Source of the DNA: RBC101 sp052387735 | GTDB taxonomy: Bacteria; Gemmatimonadota; Gemmatimonadetes; Gemmatimonadales; Gemmatimonadaceae | Length of the DNA: 64,000 bases | Direction of reading: 5' to 3' | Assembly (NCBI GenBank): GCA_052387735.1 | Contig: JBQTIW010000124.1 | Coordinates: 1 to 64,000 of the forward strand | Shown: positions 33,787 through 41,252 of the stretch, piece after piece | Position numbering within the stretch: the first letter of the stretch is position 1 | Layout of the letters: each line of letters starts with the position of its first letter | Position numbers and translations under genes: made by a program | Notes under the pieces: model-generated | Told to the model about the DNA's origin: nothing | The model's input: only the letters and a program-made list of their open reading frames with translations | Databases searched by the model: none

Positions 33787-35193
33787 ATGCGAATTGCATT
33801 GCCCATCGGCGGGCGTCTCACCAGAGCACTGATGTACGCGGTCGTCGCGTCCGCGGTGTTCGGCTGTGGGAGCGTCACCGATTCTCTGCTCGAGGTCCAG
33901 GACCCGGACCTCATCCAGCCCGAAAACGCCCGGTCGGAGCCCGGTGCAGTCGCCGTCGCCAACGGCGCCTTAGGCAGGCTACGCGACGTGACTGCGGGTG
34001 CGGAGAGCACCTGGCTCTTCGGCGGGTTGCTTGTCGACGAGTGGGGCACCAGTTCCACCTTCATTCAGAATGACGAGGCGGACTGGCGAAAGATCCAGGA
34101 CAACAACGGGTCGGTGCAGACACAACTGCGCAGACTATACCGTGTGCGCACCGCCGCCAACCAGGGCGTTGCGCTGCTCAACGAGTTCGCTCCGACGCGA
34201 ACGGCGCTCCGTGGCGAGCTGTACTTTGCCCGCGGGTTCGCCGAGCTCCAGCTGGGGCAGGATTTCTGCAACGGCATTCCGTTGAGTGACGGCGCCGGCG
34301 AGGTGATCAAGTACGGTGCACCGCAGCCGGTGTCGGCAGTCTTCAGCGCCGCCATCGCATCGTTCGACTCGGCGTTGCTCACGGCAGCTGGGACGGATGC
34401 ACAAAGTGTGTTGATTCAGCGCGCCTCGCGCGTCGGTAAGGCGCGTGCGCAGTTGGGGAACAACCAGTTTGCCGCAGCCGTCACCACGATCGGAGGTGTC
34501 ACAGGAGTCCCGACCTCTTTCCGTTATCAGACGACGTTCTCGCTCACGAGCAGCGACAACGTCATCTGGAATCAGGGCCTCAGCGCGCGGCGCTACTCGG
34601 TCGCAGATAGTCTCGAGGGGAACAGCCGCAACCTCCTCGTGAGGAACGCGATCCCGTTCTTCTCGGCCAGAGACCCGCGGCTACCGGTGACCGATACGAG
34701 AGTCGTGGGACAGGACGGCGGTACCTTCGTCCGCACAACAGCCATCTACGACCGGCTCACGCCGATCGATGTCGTCAGCGGACTCGATGCACGACTGATC
34801 GAGGCCGAAGCACTGCTACGCAACGGCAACCGAGCGGGATGGCTCGCGATCATGAATGACCTGCGAAATGGGCCGGGCCGCGTCTCTTCGATCGGCACGG
34901 TCACGATTGCCGCTGGCGCACTTCCTTCGCTGGCGCTGCCTGCTTCAGACACGGCGGCCGTGACGCTGCATTTCCGTGAGAAGGCGTTCTGGACGTTCAG
35001 CCGCGGACAGCGTCTGGGCGACCTCCGCCGACTCGTCAGGCAGTTCGGACGCGCGCCGGCGAACGTGTATCCGACGGGTCCGCATTACAAGACGATTTCG
35101 TATGGCGATGATGTGGTACTCCCGGTGACCGTGGACGAGACGAACAACCCGGAAACAGGCGGGAAGCCGGCCTGCATTAACCGGCAGGCTTAG
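33787..35193 (+). CDS. SusD/RagB-like outer-membrane lipoprotein
   Basis: 468 residues. The signal ends at the lipobox VFGC (Cys27), followed by LLEVQDPDLIQPENARS, the usual SusD opening. TPR-like helices that hold the SusC barrel are visible in LRGELYFARGFAELQLGQDFCNGIPLS and LDARLIEAEALLRNGNRAGWL, and the late motif HFREKAFWTFSRGQRLGDLRRLVRQ corresponds to the SusD tail. It captures the substrate above the SusC-like channel. It starts 21 bp after the SusC stop, so the pair forms an operon. Confidence 0.9.
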   Translation: MRIALPIGGRLTRALMYAVVASAVFGCGSVTDSLLEVQDPDLIQPENARSEPGAVAVANGALGRLRDVTAGAESTWLFGGLLVDEWGTSSTFIQNDEADWRKIQDNNGSVQTQLRRLYRVRTAANQGVALLNEFAPTRTALRGELYFARGFAELQLGQDFCNGIPLSDGAGEVIKYGAPQPVSAVFSAAIASFDSALLTAAGTDAQSVLIQRASRVGKARAQLGNNQFAAAVTTIGGVTGVPTSFRYQTTFSLTSSDNVIWNQGLSARRYSVADSLEGNSRNLLVRNAIPFFSARDPRLPVTDTRVVGQDGGTFVRTTAIYDRLTPIDVVSGLDARLIEAEALLRNGNRAGWLAIMNDLRNGPGRVSSIGTVTIAAGALPSLALPASDTAAVTLHFREKAFWTFSRGQRLGDLRRLVRQFGRAPANVYPTGPHYKTISYGDDVVLPVTVDETNNPETGGKPACINRQA

Positions 35194-35253
35194 GTTCCCG
35201 CTCGATGAGCCGCGCGTAGAACTGCGGCGTGTGAGATGGTCGAGAGGAAACGA

Positions 35254-35286
35254 AGAGCGGGGAGAGCGATGAGCTCTCCCCGCTCT
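35254..35286. terminator. Strong 14-bp perfect hairpin between convergent genes
   Basis: AGAGCGGGGAGAGC pairs base for base with GCTCTCCCCGCTCT around the loop GATGA. It lies 60 bp after the SusD-like stop and touches the end of the convergent holin-fold gene. Bidirectional terminator; T-runs are weak on both sides. Confidence 0.75.
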
Positions 35287-35292
35287 GTGTGA

Positions 35293-35664
35293 TCAGGCTT
35301 TCTTCTTTTCCTGGTCGGCCATGAGCGTATTGAGGACGATGCTCACGATGCTCACCACCAGTGCCCCCCAGAACGCCGCCCGGAAGCCGGCGACGGAAAA
35401 GCCGAAGCCTAACGAGGCTGCCAGTCGCGCGGTCAGCAGCAGCATCAGCCCATTGATCACGAGGGTGAAGAGCCCCAGTGTCAGGAAGATCACCGGGAAG
35501 GAGAAGAACTTCACCACGGGCTTGATGATGGTGTTGACCACGGCGAAGACGAAGGCGACGCCGGCCAGCCCCCATGGGTCGCCCGACCAGCTGATCCCGT
35601 TCACGAAGCGTGTCGCCGCGTAGAGGGCCGCGGCGTTGATGGCAATCTTGAGAAGGAAGGGCAT
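35293..35664 (-). CDS. Phage-holin-4-superfamily membrane protein
   Basis: 123 residues with four hydrophobic helices: KIAINAAALYAATRF, GVAFVFAVVNTIIKPVVKFF, LTLGLFTLVINGLMLLLTAR and FWGALVVSIVSIVLNTLM. The NTIIKPV-K-FSFPV-FLTLGLFTLVINGLML signature is that of the phage_holin_4_2 (YvlD-like) family, a common chromosomal family of unknown role in bacteria, not a sign of prophage. The tail is KKK-rich. It lies close to tag on the same strand. Confidence 0.85.
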   Translation of the reverse strand: MPFLLKIAINAAALYAATRFVNGISWSGDPWGLAGVAFVFAVVNTIIKPVVKFFSFPVIFLTLGLFTLVINGLMLLLTARLAASLGFGFSVAGFRAAFWGALVVSIVSIVLNTLMADQEKKKA

Positions 35665-35666
35665 GC

Positions 35667-36296
35667 TCAGGTTGGCCGGCGGAATGAAGCGCGCGCGCGA
35701 TCGACGCCTTCACGTGCGTCGCAGGCGTCGAGGTGATCGTTGACCATGCCCATGGCCTGCATCGCCGCGTACACCGTAGTAGGCCCTACGAAACTCCAGC
35801 CGCGTTGCTTCAGGTCCTTCGAGAGCGCCGTGGACTCCGCCGTCTTGCCCATCGTGAGCAGCTTCGCCCAGGTCAGCTTTTTCGGACGCGACGCCGCCGC
35901 CGGTTCGTAGCCCCAGAGCAGTGCAGCGATCGAGCCCTTCTCGTCGACGAGGTCGCAGGCGCGCTGGGCGTTGTTGATCGTGGACTCGATCTTCCCGCGG
36001 TGCCTCACGATGCCCGCGTCCTCGAGCAGCGACTCGACTTTGCGACTCGTGTAACGCGCGACTTTCTCGAAGTCGAAGGCATCGAACGCGTTTCGGAAGT
36101 TCTCGCGCTTCTTGAGGATCGTGAGCCAGCTCAGACCCGACTGAAAACCCTCGAGGCAGAGCTTCTCGAAGAGTCGACGGTCGTCGGCGACAGGCTGGCC
36201 CCACTCGTCGTCGTGGTAGGCCACGTAGAGGGGATCGGTGCCGCACCAGAAACAGCGGCGTCGGCCGTCGGGGGAGGTAAGTACTCGGGCGGGCAT
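35667..36296 (-). CDS. tag: DNA-3-methyladenine glycosylase I
   Basis: 209 residues. Removes 3-methyladenine from DNA, first step of base excision repair. Family marks: RRCFWCGTDPLYVAYHDDEWG (zinc Cys, catalytic Glu), LFEKLCLEGFQSGLSWLTIL, FDFEKVARYT, INNAQRA and SFVGPTTVYAAMQAMGMVNDH. The frame continues 28 codons upstream as a Leu/Val run written by a tandem repeat, so the ATG at 36296 is chosen. A second DNA-damage gene, DinB-like, lies divergent upstream. Confidence 0.94.
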   Translation of the reverse strand: MPARVLTSPDGRRRCFWCGTDPLYVAYHDDEWGQPVADDRRLFEKLCLEGFQSGLSWLTILKKRENFRNAFDAFDFEKVARYTSRKVESLLEDAGIVRHRGKIESTINNAQRACDLVDEKGSIAALLWGYEPAAASRPKKLTWAKLLTMGKTAESTALSKDLKQRGWSFVGPTTVYAAMQAMGMVNDHLDACDAREGVDRARASFRRPT

Positions 36297-36334
36297 CGGT
36301 TGCGGGGCGGGAGTCCGTGCGGGAAGTCTAAGGG

Positions 36335-36430
36335 CGAGAAGCACCAGAAGCACGAGAAGCACGAGAAGCACGAGAAGCACGAGCCAGCGCGAGCAGCGCG
36401 AGCAGCGCGAGCAGCGCGAGCAGCACGAGC
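36335..36430 (+). repeat. 9-bp minisatellite (GAGAAGCAC)n / (GAGCAGCGC)n
   Basis: About five copies of GAGAAGCAC run into four copies of GAGCAGCGC and a final GAGCAGCAC. An inverted, looser version lies at 36509-36539 (CGTGCTTCGCGTGCTGCCCG and on), so the pair could fold as a long hairpin between the divergent tag and DinB genes. Unlike the other arms it is not G-triplet based. Translated either way it gives false low-complexity protein. Confidence 0.8.
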
Positions 36431-36580
36431 CTGCCGAGAAGCCGGCGTGTGCAGTGTCACCCGCGAAGGCTTGGATCCCATCATGATGGACTCCCCACGC
36501 GGGCTTCCCGTGCTTCGCGTGCTGCCCGTGTTTCTCGCGATTCGGCAGTGCCGGTTTCGGCTTCCTCTATCCATCCCGCC

Positions 36581-37105
36581 ATGGCCAACACCTTCCTTCG
36601 CCACACCCTCGCTACGCTCGCGTACCGTGCCAGCAAGGCCCTGCGCGGCGCGCCGCCGGCCTTCGCTGACTTCAGGAGTGGTGAAACCTCGCGCACGCCC
36701 GTCCAGATCCTGGCGCACATGGGTGACCTCTTCGACTGGGCATTGGCGATGGCGCACGGCGAGTGGGTGTGGCGTGACTCCCCGCCGTTGCCGTGGAACC
36801 GCGAGGTCGATCGTTTCTTTGCCGCGGTGCGGGCCTTCGATGAGTATCTGGCCAGCGGCGCCGCGTTAGGCCACAGCCCCCAGGTGCTGTTCCAGGGGCC
36901 GATCGCCGATGCGCTGACCCATACGGGGCAGCTGGCCATGCTTCGGCGGATGGCGGGCTCTCCCGTGTGTGGCGAGAGCTATGCGCGGTCGCTGATCGAA
37001 GTGGGGCGCGTGGGACTGGAACAGGCCGCTCCGGTGCGGGAGTTGATTGAGGAGGAGAACAGAGACTGGAAAATGGAGAGAAGGTCGAAACTCGCGTCGA
37101 TCTGA
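36581..37105 (+). CDS. DinB/YfiT-family protein
   Basis: 174 residues predicted as a four-helix bundle. The helix 2 motif VQILAHMGDLFDWALAMAHGE supplies a His, and a second metal His is likely in DALTHTGQLAMLRRM; together they fit the DinB superfamily metal site used by thiol-dependent transferases. Substrate unknown. Start ATG 36581 chosen because the upstream frame is repeat-derived. The stop is followed at once by an ATCCCGAATCCCGCATCC arm. Confidence 0.8.
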   Translation: MANTFLRHTLATLAYRASKALRGAPPAFADFRSGETSRTPVQILAHMGDLFDWALAMAHGEWVWRDSPPLPWNREVDRFFAAVRAFDEYLASGAALGHSPQVLFQGPIADALTHTGQLAMLRRMAGSPVCGESYARSLIEVGRVGLEQAAPVRELIEEENRDWKMERRSKLASI

Positions 37106-37261
37106 TCTCCAATCCCGAATCCCGCATCCGGAGCGACGGGCATCGCATCTGCCGGGTGACGTGCGCCGGGTGGTGACCTGGCCCACGACCCGAGCGGCGT
37201 CCGGCGCACGGCGGCCCCCCGCGCGCGGGGCAGTGTTTGATGCACCCTGCCACGCAGCCCC

Positions 37262-38245
37262 ATGCCACGCTTCATTTCCAGCGCTCGACTCGTCCTGCTC
37301 GCGAGCGTTACCGCCGCATGCTCGAGTGTATCGTCTGATTCGCCCTCGGCACCGCTTGCCCCCGACGACGCCAACCTCTGGGTCGCGAACGGGTCCCTCA
37401 ACGGGCGCCGGCCGTTCCCCGCCAATAACTGGTGGAACACGGACGTCAGCCAGGATCCCGTCGATCCGAACTCGTCGACGCTGATCGCGAGCTGCGGGAT
37501 CCGCAACCTGCATCCCGATTTCGGGACCACCTGGAACGGAGCGCCTAACGGGATTCCGTATGTCCTGGTCGGTGGCAGCCAGGTGAAACGCCCGATCTCG
37601 TTCTACTACCCGAGCGAGAGCGATCCGGGACCATATCCCATCCCCATGAATCCGCCGATCGAAGGCGGTCCAAACGGCACGGGCGACCGTCACGTGCTGA
37701 TCGTCGACACGCTCAACTGGAAGCTGTACGAAGTATTCGACGCGCACCCGCTCAACGGAGGCAAGAGCTGGCGTGCGGGGTCGGGCGCGGTGTTCGATCT
37801 CAACTCCAACGTGCTGCGACCGATGTACTGGACGTCGGCCGATGCGGCCGGCCTCCCGATTTTCCCCGGACTGGTGCGCTACGACGAAGCGGTGCAGCGA
37901 GGACTGATCGATCACGCGCTGCGCTTCACCTGTCCCCGCACCCGCCGCGGCTTCGTGACGCCGGCTCGTCATTGGGCGAGCAGCGACCCCTCCAGCGCAC
38001 TTCCCCCGATGGGTATGCGGGTGCGTCTCAAGGCGTCGTATGACATCTCCACCTATCCGCCCGAGGTACGCGTCATCCTCACCGCGATGAAGAAATACGG
38101 CATGTTCATGGCGGATAATGGCAGCGGGTGGTTCGTGTCCGGCGCGCCCGACCCGCGGTGGAATGACTCCAACCTCAACAAGCTCAAGCAAGTGCCATCG
38201 ACCGCGTTCGAAGTGGTGCGGATGGGCCCCGTGATCACAAGCTAG
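37262..38245 (+). CDS. Conserved secreted lipoprotein of unknown function
   Basis: 327 residues with a lipobox VTAAC (Cys20). Repeated WN-GAPNGIPYVLVGG, FPANNWWNTDVSQDPVDPNS, DRHVLIVDTLNWKLYEVFDA, WRAGSGAVFDLNSN, WTSADAAGLPIFPGLVRYDE, HALRFTCPRTRRGFVTPARH and MFMADNGSGWFVSGAPD define a widespread exported family found in soil bacteria. The pattern of aromatic and Asp/Asn residues suggests a carbohydrate- or cell-surface-related beta fold, but no function is established to my knowledge. Confidence 0.82.
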   Translation: MPRFISSARLVLLASVTAACSSVSSDSPSAPLAPDDANLWVANGSLNGRRPFPANNWWNTDVSQDPVDPNSSTLIASCGIRNLHPDFGTTWNGAPNGIPYVLVGGSQVKRPISFYYPSESDPGPYPIPMNPPIEGGPNGTGDRHVLIVDTLNWKLYEVFDAHPLNGGKSWRAGSGAVFDLNSNVLRPMYWTSADAAGLPIFPGLVRYDEAVQRGLIDHALRFTCPRTRRGFVTPARHWASSDPSSALPPMGMRVRLKASYDISTYPPEVRVILTAMKKYGMFMADNGSGWFVSGAPDPRWNDSNLNKLKQVPSTAFEVVRMGPVITS

Positions 38246-38252
38246 TGATCCA

Positions 38253-38498
38253 TCACTTCGTTACCGGCGGCACGCGATCAACGAAGCCCCATGTCACGCC
38301 CCGAATGGCGTTTGAAGCACAGGAGTGTGCGACGCCGAACCGACGCGCGATCTCCATCAACGGTGTTCCTCGCTGTTTCAGTCGGCGCATTTGGCAGACG
38401 ATCCGCTCCGTGAGCTTGGATTGCGGATGATCTTCGCCTACACGCGCCTTTGGGGACCGGTACTTTGGGAGGGGCCGAGACAGTTTACGGCGCCGCAT
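38253..38498 (-). CDS. Small helix-turn-helix protein, HNH-endonuclease-tail type
   Basis: 81 residues. A basic N-terminus (MRRRKLSRPLPKYRS) is followed by GEDHPQSKLTERIVCQM, MEIARRFGVAHSCASNAI and RGVTWGFVD. This G-E-x-H/N-x-xSKLTE ... IA-FGVS ... I-G--W layout is the DNA-binding tail of many phage HNH homing endonucleases; the nuclease half is missing. GAGGTG lies six bases before the ATG at 38498. Its location 130 bp from a tRNA gene fits a mobile-element remnant. Confidence 0.6.
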   Translation of the reverse strand: MRRRKLSRPLPKYRSPKARVGEDHPQSKLTERIVCQMRRLKQRGTPLMEIARRFGVAHSCASNAIRGVTWGFVDRVPPVTK

Positions 38499-38568
38499 AC
38501 TGGCACCTCGGGAAAGTTGGAGCGGATGGGCAAGGCCTAACCTATGCATCCGTCGACGGGACTCAAGC

Positions 38569-38608
38569 GCGAGAACGGCGGCATCCCCAGGGACGCCGCC
38601 GTTCTCGT
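38569..38608. terminator. Long hairpin downstream of tRNA-Asn
   Basis: GAGAACGGCGGC (38571-38582) pairs exactly with GCCGCCGTTCTC (38595-38606), extended by one more C-G pair outside and a TCCC/GGGA inner stem. It is 22 bp beyond the 3' end of the minus-strand tRNA and probably ends its transcript. Confidence 0.6.
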
Positions 38609-38629
38609 AACTCATTCTATTTCAACGAG

Positions 38630-38702
38630 CTCCCGAGGAGGGACTTGAACCCCCGACCCGGCGATTAACAGTCGCCTGCTCTACCAACTGAGCTACTCGG
38701 GA
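38630..38702 (-). tRNA. tRNA-Asn (GTT)
   Basis: 73 nt on the minus strand: acceptor TCCCGAG/CTCGGGA, D-arm AGCTCAGTTGGTAGAGC, anticodon loop CTGTTAA (GTT) on stem GGCGA/TCGCC, T-arm TCGGGGGTTCAAGTCCC-type, discriminator G. No CCA is encoded. Confidence 0.95.
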
Positions 38703-38749
38703 ATGAACGAGGAACCTAGACAGGGCGGAGGAGAGGGTCAACGGCGATT

Positions 38750-38776
38750 GAGACGGGCGACGGGAGACGGGAGAAA
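38750..38776 (+). repeat. Heptad arm (GAGACGG)n after the 5'-nucleotidase gene
   Basis: GAGACGG GCGACGG GAGACGG GAGAAAG, ending eight bases from the stop codon. Single arm, G-rich on the strand opposite to the gene. Confidence 0.6.
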
Positions 38777-38784
38777 GAACCGCT

Positions 38785-40272
38785 CTACTGTGATCTTGCC
38801 TTCAACTCTTCGATGAGGGGCACGCGCACGTCGCGCAGATCGCGCCTGCCAGTGATCTCCGGATTGGACGCGGAAAAAAATGGCATGTTCGCCTCACGAC
38901 CCGTGAGCATGAAGTCCGTCGTCACCACGGCATATTTGCGATCGGGCTCGATCGGGCGGCCCGCCACACGCACCTGATCGCCGATCACCTCGGCGCCATA
39001 GAAATGGAGATAGCCGCCGATGCCCACGTTGCGCCGTCCCGCCAGCAGCGTCTGCGCCAGGACGCGACCGGTGACATCGACCCGCACCAGCGGACCACCA
39101 AACGGCAGAATGCGAATGATATCGTACTGGGTGATCGGGCCCGCGGGCACCACGTCGTCGATGCGCAGGCTCCCTGCGTTGAACACACCAACCTCGGTGT
39201 CGGGGGCCTCACGCTTGAGAGCAGCGAGCAAGAGCTCCGTCATGTTGGTCGGCCGCGCCCGGATCGACGACTCCCGCGCGTCGAGCGGTTCGGTGAGCGT
39301 CGCGACGAGCTCCCGCGGCTGGAATCCGTCGCGCATATAGCCAGCGAAGGCGAGATCGATCCACCGATCCACTTCGCGTTTCACGGTGGGGTCTTCGGGG
39401 ATCGCGTCGGTGATCGGCACCAGCTCCGTCGTCACCACAGGACGAGAGCCGCGCGTCCCAAAATGCAGGGTCACGACCTGCACGCTGCGTGCGTTGCCGT
39501 CGGACTTCACGATCGGGGTCAGGTGTCGTCCACGCCTGATCAGGAAGTTGTCGTGCTCGTGACCGCCGAGGATCGCGTCGAGGCCGTCGACTTCGGAAGC
39601 CAGCCGGTCGTCCTCGTAATAGTACTGGTGGGTGAGGGCGATGACGGCGTCGACCGAGTCTCGCAGCCGAGCCACCTCGCGAGCGACCGCCTGGTACTGA
39701 TCCTGATAGCGCACCCAGGGTGCGCGCGTGGCGGGGAGGAGCGTGCCGACGAGCCCAAGTCTGATGGTGCGTCCCTTGACGGGAATCTCCACGACGGCAT
39801 GCGGCACCGTGCCCGGGAAGGATAGGCCCGCGGTGTCGGTCACGTTGCTGATGACGTAGCGGAACTTCGACTCCGCCACCCGTGCCCGGAACAACGACTC
39901 GGCGATGTCGAATTCGTGGTTGCCTAACGTGGTCCAGTCGAGACCGAGGGCATTGAGCACGGCGACCATGTGCTTGCCGGCGAGGAGCTGGCCATCCACC
40001 CGAGCGGTGCCGAGCGCTGAGGGGGAGAGAAAGTCGCCACCGAGGGTGGTGAGTACCTGGCCGCGCTCCGCGAGCAACCGCTGCCGGATCGTCGCGACAC
40101 GCGCCAGGCCTCCGGAGCGGCCGCCTTCCACCGGGGTGATCTCGTAGACGTCGTTGAAATGGAGAATGGTGACGCTCGCCTCGGTTGGCGGTGGCGGTGT
40201 CAGCGGCGGAAGTTTGGCGGGCCCGCGAGTGCAGGCGAGGGCGACAAGGGCGAAGAGGGCGAAGCGGTGCAT
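38785..40272 (-). CDS. Bifunctional metallophosphatase / 5'-nucleotidase lipoprotein (UshA family)
   Basis: 495 residues. Lipobox VALAC (Cys14). The dinuclear metallophosphatase domain carries ILHFNDVYE, LTTLGGDFLS, TTLGNHEFD, ALTHQYYYEDD and AILGGHEHDN. The C-terminal 5'-nucleotidase domain (about 310-495) binds the nucleoside, with GVFNAGSLRIDDVVPAG and DIIRILPFGGPLVRV. It would strip phosphate from nucleotides outside the inner membrane. ATG at 40272 is preceded by a heptad arm in the leader. It is divergent from the SDR gene. Confidence 0.92.
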   Translation of the reverse strand: MHRFALFALVALACTRGPAKLPPLTPPPPTEASVTILHFNDVYEITPVEGGRSGGLARVATIRQRLLAERGQVLTTLGGDFLSPSALGTARVDGQLLAGKHMVAVLNALGLDWTTLGNHEFDIAESLFRARVAESKFRYVISNVTDTAGLSFPGTVPHAVVEIPVKGRTIRLGLVGTLLPATRAPWVRYQDQYQAVAREVARLRDSVDAVIALTHQYYYEDDRLASEVDGLDAILGGHEHDNFLIRRGRHLTPIVKSDGNARSVQVVTLHFGTRGSRPVVTTELVPITDAIPEDPTVKREVDRWIDLAFAGYMRDGFQPRELVATLTEPLDARESSIRARPTNMTELLLAALKREAPDTEVGVFNAGSLRIDDVVPAGPITQYDIIRILPFGGPLVRVDVTGRVLAQTLLAGRRNVGIGGYLHFYGAEVIGDQVRVAGRPIEPDRKYAVVTTDFMLTGREANMPFFSASNPEITGRRDLRDVRVPLIEELKARSQ

Positions 40273-40291
40273 GGGCAGAAGATGGCGGGCT

Positions 40292-40322
40292 GAGACCTGA
40301 GATGGGAGACGGGAGACGGGAC
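40292..40322 (+). repeat. Heptad arm between divergent 5'-nucleotidase and SDR genes
   Basis: GAGACCT GAGATGG GAGACGG GAGACGG GAC. It occupies the leader of the minus-strand nucleotidase (C-rich there) and ends about 40 bp before the SDR ATG. Confidence 0.7.
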
Positions 40323-40362
40323 TGCTCGACGCGACGGTGCGCGGTGATAGATTCGGCGCTCC

Positions 40363-41181
40363 ATGCCGCCATCATCGGACAAACGGCTCGCGGTCATCAC
40401 GGGGGCTTCCGAAGGGATCGGGCGCGATCTTGCGGCGTGCTATGCGCGCGAGGGGTTCGATCTCGTGCTGGTCGCGCGGCGGGAGTCGTTGCTCCAGGAT
40501 CTTGCCGCTGAACTCCGGAAGGCGCACGGGACCGCATCGACGGTCGTGGTGGCGGATCTTTCGAAACCGGATGAATGCGACCAGCTCGCGAGAGAGGTCG
40601 AGCCGATGAAGCGCCAGCTGTTTGCCCTCGTCAACAACGCCGGCCTCGGGACGCATGGCTGGTTCCACGAGCTGCCCATCGACCGGCAACGTGCGCTGAT
40701 CGATGTGAACATCTCGGCGCTGACGCATCTCTCGCGGGCGATCCTGCCATGGCTCCGGGCCAACGGGCGCGGGCACATCATGAACGTGGCCTCGGTGGCG
40801 TCGTTCCAGCCTGGCCCGCTGATGGCCACGTACTACGCGTCCAAGGCGTATGTGCTGTCGCTCTCGGAGGCCCTGCATAACGAGAGCCGTGGCTCGGGGG
40901 TGACGGTCACCGCGGTCTGTCCGGGGCCGACCAAGACGGGCTTCGCGCGATCGGCCGGGATCTCACCCGGGGCCCCCGCCGGCGGCGCGCCGGCGATGAC
41001 GTCAGCCGAGGTCGCGGAGCTCGCCTTCCGCGGCACGATGGCCGGGAAGCCGGTCGTCGTGACGGGATTCCGCAACAAAGTTGCCGTGTTCATCGGGCGC
41101 TACTTGCCGCGTGCGTTCACCGCGGAGGTGGTGCGGAAGATTCAGATGGCGAGACTGAAGGCAGGCATGGGTGATGGGTGA
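40363..41181 (+). CDS. Short-chain dehydrogenase/reductase
   Basis: 272 residues of the classical SDR fold. NAD(P) binding by TGASEGIGRDLA; LVARRE after strand 2 suggests NADP preference; NNAGLG, catalytic Ser in NVASVASF, and YYASKAY for Tyr and Lys; PGPTKTGF follows. The tail (YLPRAFTAEVVRKIQMARLKAG) is an amphipathic or membrane-associated helix found in DltE/YqjQ-like short-chain reductases. Substrate unknown. The final codons GMGDG come from a GGTGATG-type arm. Confidence 0.9.
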   Translation: MPPSSDKRLAVITGASEGIGRDLAACYAREGFDLVLVARRESLLQDLAAELRKAHGTASTVVVADLSKPDECDQLAREVEPMKRQLFALVNNAGLGTHGWFHELPIDRQRALIDVNISALTHLSRAILPWLRANGRGHIMNVASVASFQPGPLMATYYASKAYVLSLSEALHNESRGSGVTVTAVCPGPTKTGFARSAGISPGAPAGGAPAMTSAEVAELAFRGTMAGKPVVVTGFRNKVAVFIGRYLPRAFTAEVVRKIQMARLKAGMGDG

Positions 41182-41252
41182 TTGGGAGGTCGCGGTGGGC
41201 CGTCAATCGTGCCGTTGCTCACGATGGCCCCATCGCCTATGGCCGATCGCCT
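41167..41252. repeat. Paired arms between convergent SDR and uvrA
   Basis: ATGGGTGATGGGTGATTGGG (41168-41187) overlaps the SDR stop. A mirrored run CGATGGCCCCATCGCCTATG GCCGATCGCC at 41222-41251 overlaps the uvrA stop and ends in a GCCTAAC word. Imperfect GGYGATR units. Confidence 0.5.

Noticed and set aside
35293..35664. Prophage because of a holin-fold protein
   Set aside because: The phage_holin_4 superfamily is a common chromosomal family; no other phage gene is nearby.
36238..36486. Frame encoding EKHEKHEK and ARAARAAR runs
   Set aside because: Pure translation of the 9-bp minisatellite; no ribosome site or family.
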